Program-made: the position numbers and the translations under genes
Source: Burkholderiales bacterium
GTDB lineage: Bacteria > Pseudomonadota > Gammaproteobacteria > Burkholderiales > Casimicrobiaceae
DNA: 64,000 nucleotides
Assembly (NCBI GenBank): GCA_015075645.1
Contig: JABTUF010000004.1
Location: forward strand, 248,001 to 312,000
Direction: 5' to 3'
Shown: positions 8,255 through 16,068 of the stretch, piece after piece
Layout: every line of letters begins with the position of its first letter
How positions within the stretch are numbered: position 1 is the first letter of the stretch
The notes under the pieces: generated by a model
What the model saw: only the letters and a program-made list of their open reading frames with translations
Told to the model about the DNA's origin: nothing
Database searches by the model: none

Positions 8255-10255
8255 CTAGCTGGTCTGACCGCCTTTCGCCGGCGGGTCCTGGGCATAGTGC
8301 AGCGGTCCTCCGCGAAACGGCGCGAAACCGGTGCCGAAGATCGCCCCGGCGTCCACCAGGTCCGCGTCCGCGACGATGCCGTCGGCGAGCGCCGCGCGTG
8401 CCTCGGCGACGTACGGCCCGACCAGGCGCTCGGCGAGCCCTGCGGGGACCATGCCTGCGGCGCCCTTCACCGGCTTGCCGGCCTCCCAGCGGTAGTAGCC
8501 CTGACCGGTCTTCTTCCCGAGTTCGCCCGCATCCACGTGCCGCATGAGTTCGCGCGGCGGGACGGCCTCGCCGCCGAGGAGCTTGCCGACCGCGACGCAG
8601 ATGTCGAGGCCGACGGTGTCGGCGAGTTCGATCGGACCCATCGGCATCCCGAACGCGAGCGCGGCTTCGTCGACGGTCTCGCGCGCGATGCCCTCGTCGA
8701 CCGCGCGCATCGCGGCCATCAGGTAGGGCGCGAGCACGCGGTTCACGAGGAAGCCGGGTGCGCTTCGCACCGGCAGCGGCAGCTTGTCGATCCGGCGCAC
8801 GAACGCGGCGGCCGGCGCGACCAGGTCGGGCCGCGTCGTGGTTCCGACGACGATTTCGACCAGCATCATGCTCTTCACCGGGTTGAAGAAGTGCAGCCCG
8901 ATGAGGCGCGACGGATCGGCGAGCGCCGAGGCGATCGATTCGAGCGGTATCGACGAGGTGTTGGTCGCGAGGATCGCGCCGGGCTTCGCCTTCTTCTCCA
9001 GCGCGGAGAACACCGAGCGCTTCGCGTCGACGTTCTCGAAGATCGCCTCGACGATCACGTCCGCGCGCGCCGCGCCCTCGCCGGCCACGTCGGGAATCAG
9101 GCGGTCCATCGCGTCGCGGACGCGCCGCGGGTCCTTCAGCCGCTCGCCGTAGAGCTTCGCCGCGCGCGCGATCGCCGGGGCGATCCGCTCGGGCGCCTGG
9201 TCCTGCAGCGTCACGGTGAGCCCGCGCAGCGCGCACCACGCCGCGATGTCGCCGCCCATCGTGCCGGCCCCGACCACGTGGACGTGCGCAGCGGCGGCGG
9301 CGTCGGATGCCTTGCCCAGGGCCTTCAGCCGCTCCTGCAGCTTGTACACGCGAATCAGGTTCGCGGCCGTCGGCGAGCGCACGAGCGTGACGATGCTCGC
9401 CGGATCGCCGGCCGGCGGCGCGAGCGCGTTGCCGTCGAAGCGCTTGAACAGTTCGAGGATCGCCCAGGGCGCCGGATAGTGCTCGCGGCGCGCGCGCTTG
9501 CCGACCTCCTTCGCCGCCTGCGAGGCAATGAGCCGCCGCGCGATCGGATTCAGCGTGAGTTCGAGCGCGAACGGCAGCTTGCGCGGCGGGGGCAGCGCGG
9601 CGAGCACGCCGCGCGCGGTGTTCTCCATGATGCGCAGCGGCACCGCCTCGTCGACCAGCCCGAGCTTCTTCGCGCGGCGCGCGTCGATCGTCCTGCCCGA
9701 GAGCATCAGGTCGAGCGCGGCGGGCGCGCCGACGACGCGCGGCAGCCGCTTGATGCCGCCCCAGCCGGGCACGATGCCGAGCAGCACCTCGGGGAGCCCC
9801 ATGCGCGTGCCCGGCTCGTCGATCGCGACGCGGTAGCGGCAGGCGAGCGCGAGTTCGAGCCCGCCGCCGAGGCAGAAGCCGCGCACGAGCGCGAGCGTCG
9901 GATAGGACACCGCGGCCAGCCGCTCGAACGTGTCCCACCCGCGTTTCACCAGCGCGACCGCGCCCGCCTCGGTGGCGATCGCGCCGAACTCGTCGATGTC
10001 CGCGCCGGCGATGAAGCCGCTCGCCTTGGCGGAGCGGATCAGGAGCGCGCGCGGCTTCTCCCGGTCGAGGAGGTCGAGCGCGAGATTGAACTCCGCCATG
10101 GCCTCGGCCGACAGCGTGTTGGCGCTCGCGTCGGCCTGGTCGAACGCGAGCACCGCGAGGCCGTCGGCTTCGCGCGTGAGCTTCCAGTGCCGCAGTTCGG
10201 CCTTCGGCGCAGGCATTCGCACGAGGGTCGCTTCCAGATCGATCGTCTCGGCCAT
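8255..10255 (-). CDS. fadJ: fatty-acid oxidation multifunctional protein, FadJ/FadB-type (hydratase-first)
   Basis: 666 residues. A crotonase domain comes first, with GFIAGADIDEF near residue 70 and FCLGGGLELALACRYRVA near residue 115. The 3-hydroxyacyl-CoA dehydrogenase follows, with VVGAGTMGGDIAAW near residue 315 and HFFNPVKSMMLVEIV in the dehydrogenase active region. It performs hydration and NAD-dependent oxidation of acyl-CoA intermediates. The ATG at 10255 is preferred because GAGGA lies 9 nt upstream; a TTG two codons earlier is in frame. It lies 2 bp after the fadI stop, so FadI and FadJ are translationally linked and probably form the alpha/beta complex. A separate dehydrogenase-first enzyme (1952-4360) shows duplicated capacity. 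Confidence 0.9.
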   Translation of the reverse strand: MAETIDLEATLVRMPAPKAELRHWKLTREADGLAVLAFDQADASANTLSAEAMAEFNLALDLLDREKPRALLIRSAKASGFIAGADIDEFGAIATEAGAVALVKRGWDTFERLAAVSYPTLALVRGFCLGGGLELALACRYRVAIDEPGTRMGLPEVLLGIVPGWGGIKRLPRVVGAPAALDLMLSGRTIDARRAKKLGLVDEAVPLRIMENTARGVLAALPPPRKLPFALELTLNPIARRLIASQAAKEVGKRARREHYPAPWAILELFKRFDGNALAPPAGDPASIVTLVRSPTAANLIRVYKLQERLKALGKASDAAAAAHVHVVGAGTMGGDIAAWCALRGLTVTLQDQAPERIAPAIARAAKLYGERLKDPRRVRDAMDRLIPDVAGEGAARADVIVEAIFENVDAKRSVFSALEKKAKPGAILATNTSSIPLESIASALADPSRLIGLHFFNPVKSMMLVEIVVGTTTRPDLVAPAAAFVRRIDKLPLPVRSAPGFLVNRVLAPYLMAAMRAVDEGIARETVDEAALAFGMPMGPIELADTVGLDICVAVGKLLGGEAVPPRELMRHVDAGELGKKTGQGYYRWEAGKPVKGAAGMVPAGLAERLVGPYVAEARAALADGIVADADLVDAGAIFGTGFAPFRGGPLHYAQDPPAKGGQTS

Positions 10256-10257
10256 GG

Positions 10258-11583
10258 TCAATGTTCCTCAACCGCGGCCGCCGACGGCGCGGCGTCGCCC
10301 ACCCGTTCCACCAGCATCGCGCCGCCCAGCCCGCCGCCGATGCAGATCGCCGCCATGCCGCGCCTGCCGCCGGTGCGCTCGAGCGTCTCCAGCACGTGCA
10401 GCACGATGCGCGTGCCCGACGCCCCGACCGGGTGGCCGAGCGCGATCGCGCCGCCGTCGGCGTTGAGCTTCGCGCGGTCGAGCGTGCCCATCGCGCCGGG
10501 CAATCCGAGTTCGGTGCGGCAGTAGTCGTCGCTCTCCCAGGCCGCGAGGCACGCGAGCACCTGCGCCGAGAACGCCTCGTTGATCTCCCACGCGTCGACG
10601 TCGTTCAGGCCGAGAGCGTGGCGCGCGAGGATCGGCGTCGCCGCATGCACCGGCCCCAGTCCCATCTGCGCCGGATCGAGCCCCGCCCACTGCGAATCGA
10701 CGATCCGGCCGCGCGGCGAAAGCCCGTGCTCGTCGACGGCGCGCTGCGAGGCCACCACGACCCAGGCGCCGCCGTCGGTGACCTGCGAACTGTTGCCGGC
10801 AGTCACGTTCCCGTACTTGCGGTCGAAGAACGGCTTGAGCTTCGCCAGGTTCTCGGGCGTCGAGTCCTCGCGCACGCCGTCGTCCGCCGCGTAGACCTTG
10901 CCGGACCGGTCGTAGAGCGGCACGAGTTCGCGCGCGAAGTGCCCGGCGGCCTGCGCGGCGAGCACCTTGCGGTGGCTCTCCGCGGCGAACGCATCCATCT
11001 GCGCGCGCGTGATGCCGAAGCGACAGGCGAGGTTCTCCGCGGTCTGGCCCATCAGGAGCCCGACGACCGGGTCGGTGAGCCCCTTCATGAGGCCGATCAC
11101 CGGCGCGAGGAACTGCGGCCGGAACTTCGCGACCAGCGCCGCGCGCTCGCCCACCGACTTCGCCGCGTACCAGTTGGAGAGCCACAGCACCATCGCGTCG
11201 TTGAAGAGGAGCGGCGCGCGCGACAGCGCGTCGACGCCGCCGGCGAGCACGAGGTTCGAGCGGCCGGTGCGGATCTGCGCGATCGCCGAGTCGATCGCCT
11301 GCATGCCCGACGCGCAGTTGCGCATCACCGTCCACGCCGGCACTTTCTTGCCGCACCCCATCCGCAGGGCGGCGACGCGGCCGATGTTGACCTCGTCGGG
11401 CGAGGGCGCCGCGCAGCCGAGGATGACTTCGTCGAGGGCGTCCGGCGCGAAACGCCGGCGCAGGAGCAGCGCGCGCCCGGCGTCGGTCGCGAGGTCGGAC
11501 GCGGCGAACGGACCCGGACGGTTGCGGGCCTTGAGGAACGGCGTGCGCGCGCCGTCGACGAGGTAGACCGGTTCGTTCCGCAT
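10258..11583 (-). CDS. fadI: acetyl-CoA C-acyltransferase, FadI type
   Basis: 441 residues, longer than the other thiolase, as expected for the FadI branch. Nucleophile Cys90 is in MRNCASGMQA, His384 in GGAIALGHPVG and Cys414 in CIGGGLGG. It is the thiolase partner of the following FadJ-type protein. The ATG at 11583 is 1 nt past the fadE stop, and the stop codon is 2 nt before the fadJ start, so fadE-fadI-fadJ is a tight operon. Confidence 0.92.
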   Translation of the reverse strand: MRNEPVYLVDGARTPFLKARNRPGPFAASDLATDAGRALLLRRRFAPDALDEVILGCAAPSPDEVNIGRVAALRMGCGKKVPAWTVMRNCASGMQAIDSAIAQIRTGRSNLVLAGGVDALSRAPLLFNDAMVLWLSNWYAAKSVGERAALVAKFRPQFLAPVIGLMKGLTDPVVGLLMGQTAENLACRFGITRAQMDAFAAESHRKVLAAQAAGHFARELVPLYDRSGKVYAADDGVREDSTPENLAKLKPFFDRKYGNVTAGNSSQVTDGGAWVVVASQRAVDEHGLSPRGRIVDSQWAGLDPAQMGLGPVHAATPILARHALGLNDVDAWEINEAFSAQVLACLAAWESDDYCRTELGLPGAMGTLDRAKLNADGGAIALGHPVGASGTRIVLHVLETLERTGGRRGMAAICIGGGLGGAMLVERVGDAAPSAAAVEEH

Positions 11584-11584
11584 G

Positions 11585-14128
11585 TCAGGACCTCGCGGCC
11601 TGCGGCACGCGCGGGGGCGTGCCGGCGTCGTTCGATGCCGACGGCTCGCCGGGCGCGGTCACGCGCAGGAGGCTCGTGCCGAGGTCGGGCGCGAAGTCGT
11701 CCACGCGGACGACCTTCGCGACGAGCGTGCGCTGCGCGACCAGTGCGCGCCCCTCGCCCGCATCGATGACACCCGCCGAGATGGCGCGCGCCGCGAGTTC
11801 CTCGACGCCCTCGCCCGGCGCGAGGTTCGCGTCGAAGGCGCCGGATTTCGCGGCCGCCTTGAGCTTCGCCTCGACCGGCTCCACCGCGACGGTCGCCGCG
11901 AGCGCGCGCTCGATCAGTCCCGTCGGATCGTCTTCTTCGTTCGACACGAACATCGGCATCGTCAGGCGGTCGCGCGTGGCCGACGGCTCGATCAAGAGGC
12001 GCGCCACCTCGTGGCCCAGCCGGTCCGACGGCACGACGTAGGGTCGCCCGAGCGGGAACACGATGCGCCGCATGAGGGTGCTGACGATGCGGTTCGGGAA
12101 GTTCGAGACGACGCCCTCGAACGCGTTCTGCGCCTGGAACATCGCGTCCCAGATCGCCCAGTGCATCAGCGGCGCGTCGGCGGCCTGCCGGCCCTCGCGC
12201 TCGTAGCGCGCGAGCGTGGCCGAGCACAGGTAGAGCGCCGAAAGCACGTCGCCCAGGCGCGCCGAGAGCTTCTCCTTGCGCTTCAGCGCGCCGCCGAGCG
12301 TCCCCATCGACACGTCGGCGAAGAACGCGAGCGCCGACGAGAAGCGCGTGAGCTGCTGGTAGTAGCGCCGCGTCTCGGGCGCCACGCCGTCGGGCACGCG
12401 CACGAAGTGCGAGCCGGTGAGCCCGGTCACGAGCGTGCGCGCGGCGTTCGACAGCACGAAGCCGACGTGGCCCCACAACGCGTGGTCGAACGCGACCGAC
12501 GCCTTCGCCGGATCCTCCTCGCGCGTCGCCGCCATCTCCTTCAGGATGTACGGGTGGCAGCGGATCGCGCCCTGGCCGAAGATGATCAGGCTGCGCGTCA
12601 GGATGTTCGCGCCCTCCACCGTGATCGACACCGGCATCTGCATGTACGCCGCGCCGAGGAAGTTCGACGGCCCGAGGCAGATGCCCTTGCCGCCGACGAT
12701 GTCCATCGCGTCGTTGATGATCGCGCGGTTGCGCTCGGTGATGTGGTACTTGGCGATGCCGGAGAGCACCGCGGGCTTCTCGCCCAGGTCGACCGCCGCG
12801 GCGGTCAGCACGCGCGTCGCGTCCATCATGTACAGGTTGCCGCCCATGCGCGCGAGCGGCTCCTCGATCCCCTCGAAGCGGCCGATCGCGGTCCGGAACT
12901 GCGTGCGCACGCGCGCGTAGCCGCCGGTCGTGCGGACCGCGAGCTTCGCCATGCCGGTGTTCGACGACGGCAGCGAGAGGCCGCGCCCGGCGGCGAGGCA
13001 CTCCATCAGCATCCGCCAGCCCTTGCCGAGCATCGGCTGGCCGCCGATCACCCACTCCATCGGGATGAACACGTCGTTGCCGTGGTTCGGGCCGTTCTGG
13101 AACACGCAGTTCAGCGGCATGTGGCGCCGGCCGATGTGGACGCCCGGATGGCTCGTCGGGATCAGCGCGCAGGTGATGCCGAGGTCCTCGCGGTCGCCGA
13201 GCAGCCGGTCGGGGTCGTGCGCGCGGAACGCGAGGCCGAGCAGCGTCGCGACCGGGCCGAGCGTGATGTAGCGCTTGTCCCAGGTGAGCCGCAGGCCCAG
13301 CACGCGCTTGCCCGCGTGCTCGCCGAAGCAGACGATGCCGTAGTCGGGGATCGCCGCCGCGTCGGAGCCCGCGTTCGGATGGGTGAGCGCGAAGCACGGG
13401 ATCTCCTGCCCCTTCGCGAGCCGCGGCAGGTAGTAGCGCTTCTGCTCGTCGGTGCCGTAGTGGAGCAGGAGTTCGCCCGGCCCGAGCGAGTTGGGCACCA
13501 GCACCGACACCGCGACCGAGCCGGAGCGCGTCGAGAGCTTGGTGATCACCTGCGAGTGCGCGTACGCCGAGAAGCCCAGGCCGCCGTACTCCTTCGGAAT
13601 GATCATTCCGAGGAAGCCCTTGTCCTTGATGAACTGCCACGCGTGCGGCGGCATGTCCTTGTAGACGTTCGTCGTCTCCCAGTCGGAGACCATCGCGCAC
13701 AGTTCCTCGACCTCGTGGTCGAGGAAATGCTGCTCGTCCGCGGTGAGCCCGGGCGCGGGAAGCGACAGGAGCTTCTTCCAGTCCGGCTTGCCGCTGAAGA
13801 GTTCGGCGTCCCACCACACCGTGCCCGCCTCGATCGCCTCGCGTTCGGTCTGCGACATCGGCGGCATCACCTTGCGGAACGCGCCGAGCAGCGCGTCGCT
13901 CACGAGATGGCGCCGCAGGCCCGGGACGAGCGCGGGAATCGCGACGAGCACGCCCACGACGGCGAGCGCCAGCGAGAGCCACCGCGGCACGAGCGCGCCG
14001 ACCCACGCGGCCGCGACCAGCACGGCGAACGTGCCGACCCACGCGATCGCGCGCGCACGCACGCAGGCGAGCGCCAGGAACGCGAGGAAGGCCCCCAGCA
14101 GCCAGAGGAGCGAGGTGACGAGGATCAT
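11585..14128 (-). CDS. fadE: long FadE-type acyl-CoA dehydrogenase
   Basis: 847 residues, close to the 814 of E. coli FadE and about twice a normal acyl-CoA dehydrogenase. The N-terminus has three hydrophobic stretches (about residues 3-22, 27-47 and 53-70) that should hold it in the inner membrane. The dehydrogenase core follows: LGMIIPKEYGGLGFSAYAHS, the FAD/substrate loop ALTHPNAGSDA, and the conserved block ITVEGANILTRSLIIFGQG. It oxidises acyl-CoA to trans-2-enoyl-CoA, the first beta-oxidation step. The start ATG at 14128 has GGAAAGGA upstream. It follows the TetR gene by 31 bp and overlaps nothing, with fadI 1 nt beyond its stop. Confidence 0.94.
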   Translation of the reverse strand: MILVTSLLWLLGAFLAFLALACVRARAIAWVGTFAVLVAAAWVGALVPRWLSLALAVVGVLVAIPALVPGLRRHLVSDALLGAFRKVMPPMSQTEREAIEAGTVWWDAELFSGKPDWKKLLSLPAPGLTADEQHFLDHEVEELCAMVSDWETTNVYKDMPPHAWQFIKDKGFLGMIIPKEYGGLGFSAYAHSQVITKLSTRSGSVAVSVLVPNSLGPGELLLHYGTDEQKRYYLPRLAKGQEIPCFALTHPNAGSDAAAIPDYGIVCFGEHAGKRVLGLRLTWDKRYITLGPVATLLGLAFRAHDPDRLLGDREDLGITCALIPTSHPGVHIGRRHMPLNCVFQNGPNHGNDVFIPMEWVIGGQPMLGKGWRMLMECLAAGRGLSLPSSNTGMAKLAVRTTGGYARVRTQFRTAIGRFEGIEEPLARMGGNLYMMDATRVLTAAAVDLGEKPAVLSGIAKYHITERNRAIINDAMDIVGGKGICLGPSNFLGAAYMQMPVSITVEGANILTRSLIIFGQGAIRCHPYILKEMAATREEDPAKASVAFDHALWGHVGFVLSNAARTLVTGLTGSHFVRVPDGVAPETRRYYQQLTRFSSALAFFADVSMGTLGGALKRKEKLSARLGDVLSALYLCSATLARYEREGRQAADAPLMHWAIWDAMFQAQNAFEGVVSNFPNRIVSTLMRRIVFPLGRPYVVPSDRLGHEVARLLIEPSATRDRLTMPMFVSNEEDDPTGLIERALAATVAVEPVEAKLKAAAKSGAFDANLAPGEGVEELAARAISAGVIDAGEGRALVAQRTLVAKVVRVDDFAPDLGTSLLRVTAPGEPSASNDAGTPPRVPQAARS

Positions 14129-14159
14129 CGTTTCGTCCTTTCCACGTCGGGCGCGCCGT

Positions 14160-14888
14160 TCAGCGGGCGCGTTCCGCTGCGATCTCGCCATCGAGGTCGC
14201 GCGAGACTTCCGAGAGATCCGGCAGCGGCGCCTTCAGGCCCGCGAGCAGGAACGGCGCGAGCCGGCGCAGGAGCACCTCGTCGTTCGAGGTCTCCTTCGG
14301 ATTGAGTTCCGCGATCAGCTTGAGCGCGTCGGTGCCGGCCAGCGTGTAGGACAGCGCGCCCATGATGAAGTGCAGCCGCCACGACAACTCCTTCGCCGGC
14401 AGGTGCGGCAGCGCGCGGCCGAACGCGGCCTTGAAGCGGACGATCATCGGCGCGTACTGCTCGGACAGGAACCGGCGGATGAACGGCGCCGGGTCGGCGT
14501 AGGCGCGGCCGAGGAGCTTCAGGAAGTTCTTGCCGCCGAGTTCGCGGTCGCGCGCGAGTTCGAGCGCCGGCACGAACAGCGCGACGATGATCCGCTCGCA
14601 GGAGAGCGGCGGCGTCGCGGCCTCGCGCTCGAACCGGTCGAGCAGGTCGACGCGGCGCTGGTTCATCGGATCGAGCCGGCGCGTCAGCACCGCCTGGAAC
14701 AGTTCTTCCTTGCTGCCGAAGTGGTAGTTGACCGCCGCGAGGTTCACCGCCGCCGCGGCGGTGATCGCGCGGAGGCTCGTCGCCTCGAAGCCGTGCTCCA
14801 TGAACAGCGTCTCGGCCGCATCGAGGATGCGGTCCTTCGTCGCCGTCGTGGTCCGGCCGTCGTGCAGCGACACCACCGTTCCGCCCAT
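14160..14888 (-). CDS. psrA: TetR-family fatty-acid-sensing regulator, PsrA-like
   Basis: 242 residues. The N-terminal TetR helix-turn-helix carries RILDAAETLFMEHGFEATS and the recognition region NLAAVNYHFGSKEELFQAV, which closely resembles Pseudomonas PsrA (VNLAAVNYHFGSKKALIQAV). The C-terminal half keeps PsrA-like features (FLKLLGRAYADP, ELSWRLHFIMGALSYTLAGTDAL). PsrA is a long-chain-fatty-acid-responsive repressor of beta-oxidation genes. The gene is first in the transcript that continues into fadE, and a palindrome matching the PsrA operator lies over its own start site, so autorepression and coupled fadE control are likely. The symbol is by similarity; the ligand is inferred. Confidence 0.82.
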   Translation of the reverse strand: MGGTVVSLHDGRTTTATKDRILDAAETLFMEHGFEATSLRAITAAAAVNLAAVNYHFGSKEELFQAVLTRRLDPMNQRRVDLLDRFEREAATPPLSCERIIVALFVPALELARDRELGGKNFLKLLGRAYADPAPFIRRFLSEQYAPMIVRFKAAFGRALPHLPAKELSWRLHFIMGALSYTLAGTDALKLIAELNPKETSNDEVLLRRLAPFLLAGLKAPLPDLSEVSRDLDGEIAAERAR

Positions 14889-14941
14889 GCGGTTCCCCCG
14901 GGGTTGGCGGGCCGCGGCCGGGAGTCGGGCGCGGCCTCAAT

Positions 14942-14985
14942 CAAACGATCGTTTCAATCTTATGTTCGTTTGACTCCAGGGTCAA
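14942..14985 (-). promoter_or_regulatory. psrA-fadEIJ promoter with PsrA-type operator
   Basis: On the minus strand TTGACC (14985-14980), a 17-bp spacer and TAAGAT (14962-14957) form a good sigma-70 promoter. Directly downstream, at 14955-14942, lies a palindrome with core AAACGATCGTTT. It matches the PsrA consensus (G/C)AAAC-N2-4-GTTT(G/C) and overlaps the expected transcription start. A further half site CGTTTG/CAAACG at 14967-14972 falls in the spacer. The layout fits steric autorepression relieved by acyl-CoA or fatty acid. Confidence 0.75.
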
Positions 14986-15136
14986 GCAACAGGTTCCGCG
15001 GGAACTGGACGTGATCAGGAGGCGCCCGGGTCGTGAGGCCCACGATGTGCCCGGCGGCCGCGGATGTGATGGCCGGCAGGCCCCGTAGTCCGGGGCCGCG
15101 CGCCCGGCTGCGCCAGCCCCCGCCCGGATCGGCCGC

Positions 15137-15883
15137 TCAGCGACCGAAGCGGGCCGCCAGTTGCGCGACGGCGTCTTCGATCGCCGCACGCAGCGCCGCG
15201 TCCGCGCCTTCGGCCTTGCGCTGCGCGGCGTACAGGTCGGGGGCGGCCGCGACGTTGCGCGGGCGGTGACCCAGCGCGCCGGAGAGCCCGGCGCCGGAGA
15301 GGCCGACGCTCGTTTCCGACGACTTGATCGGTTTCTTCACGTTGACGGCATCGAGGATGTCGCCGGTGCCGGAGTCCACGATGCGGACGTCGATCGCGAT
15401 CGAGTCCGTGATGCTCGAACCTCCGAAGCTCACGCCGGCGATGCTGATGCTGCCCGTGCGCTGCTGCTCGGCGGCGTTCACCTCGGACACGATGCCCTCG
15501 AAGACGAACTGCGCGCCGCGCATCATCTGCTGCGCGGCAGCGCCGGTCGTGTAGCCCTCGGCGTTGAGGAGTTTTTCCTTCATCACGCCTTCGCTCAGGC
15601 GGCTGCGCTCGACCACCCGGAAGCGGCCGGTCTTCACCAGCGCGGTCTTGAACATGTCGGTCGCGGCCACGCCGCTCACGCCCGGCAGCATCGACCGGAA
15701 CTCGAAGATGGTGACCGACACGCGCTCGCCGCCGGGAAGCGGCGCCGGTGCGGCGGCCGCCGTCGCCCCGGCATTCGCGTTGGCGTCGGCGGGCGATGTC
15801 TGCGCGTTCGCCGGAAGCGTCGCAGCACAAAGCGCCGACGCCCCCAGGATGGCCCAAGCGGGCGCGACCGTTCGCCGGAACAT
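15137..15883 (-). CDS. exported CsgG/curli-secretion-like domain protein
   Basis: 248 residues. A signal peptide (residues 1-28, ending NAQ) is followed by a low-complexity Ala/Asn linker and a domain with VTIFEFRSM, MFKTALVKTGRFRVVERSRL, QFVFEGIVSEV and IAIDVRIVDSGTGDILDAV. This is the pattern of CsgG/HfaB-like proteins, which form outer-membrane secretion pores or lipid-linked assemblies. There is no lipobox cysteine at the cleavage site and no csgE/csgF partner nearby, so a true curli channel is unlikely. GGAGG five nt before ATG 15883 supports the start. It is downstream of the first SARP-like regulator on the same strand, separated by 185 bp. Confidence 0.72.
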   Translation of the reverse strand: MFRRTVAPAWAILGASALCAATLPANAQTSPADANANAGATAAAAPAPLPGGERVSVTIFEFRSMLPGVSGVAATDMFKTALVKTGRFRVVERSRLSEGVMKEKLLNAEGYTTGAAAQQMMRGAQFVFEGIVSEVNAAEQQRTGSISIAGVSFGGSSITDSIAIDVRIVDSGTGDILDAVNVKKPIKSSETSVGLSGAGLSGALGHRPRNVAAAPDLYAAQRKAEGADAALRAAIEDAVAQLAARFGR

Positions 15884-16068
15884 GCGGACCTCCGAGAGGC
15901 CGGCCCCGCGCAAAGGCGCAGCCGGGTTGGCGACTGGGTCGCAGCTTGAGCCGCACCGTGTTACATCCGCGTCACACGCCTTCGGGGAACCGATCGGGCG
16001 ACGCGGTTTCGCACCGGTACCAAAGTCGACGGCGCCGGCCTCGAGGCAACGAAGGAGTCGCCGTTGCC

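Noticed and set aside
6245..10525. 1426-codon plus-strand frame over fadD and fadJ
   Set aside because: Same reasoning: antisense to well-conserved genes, composition typical of a shadow frame.
15137..15883. Curli secretion channel CsgG
   Set aside because: No lipobox cysteine and no csgA, csgB, csgE or csgF nearby; a CsgG-like domain is the most that can be claimed.
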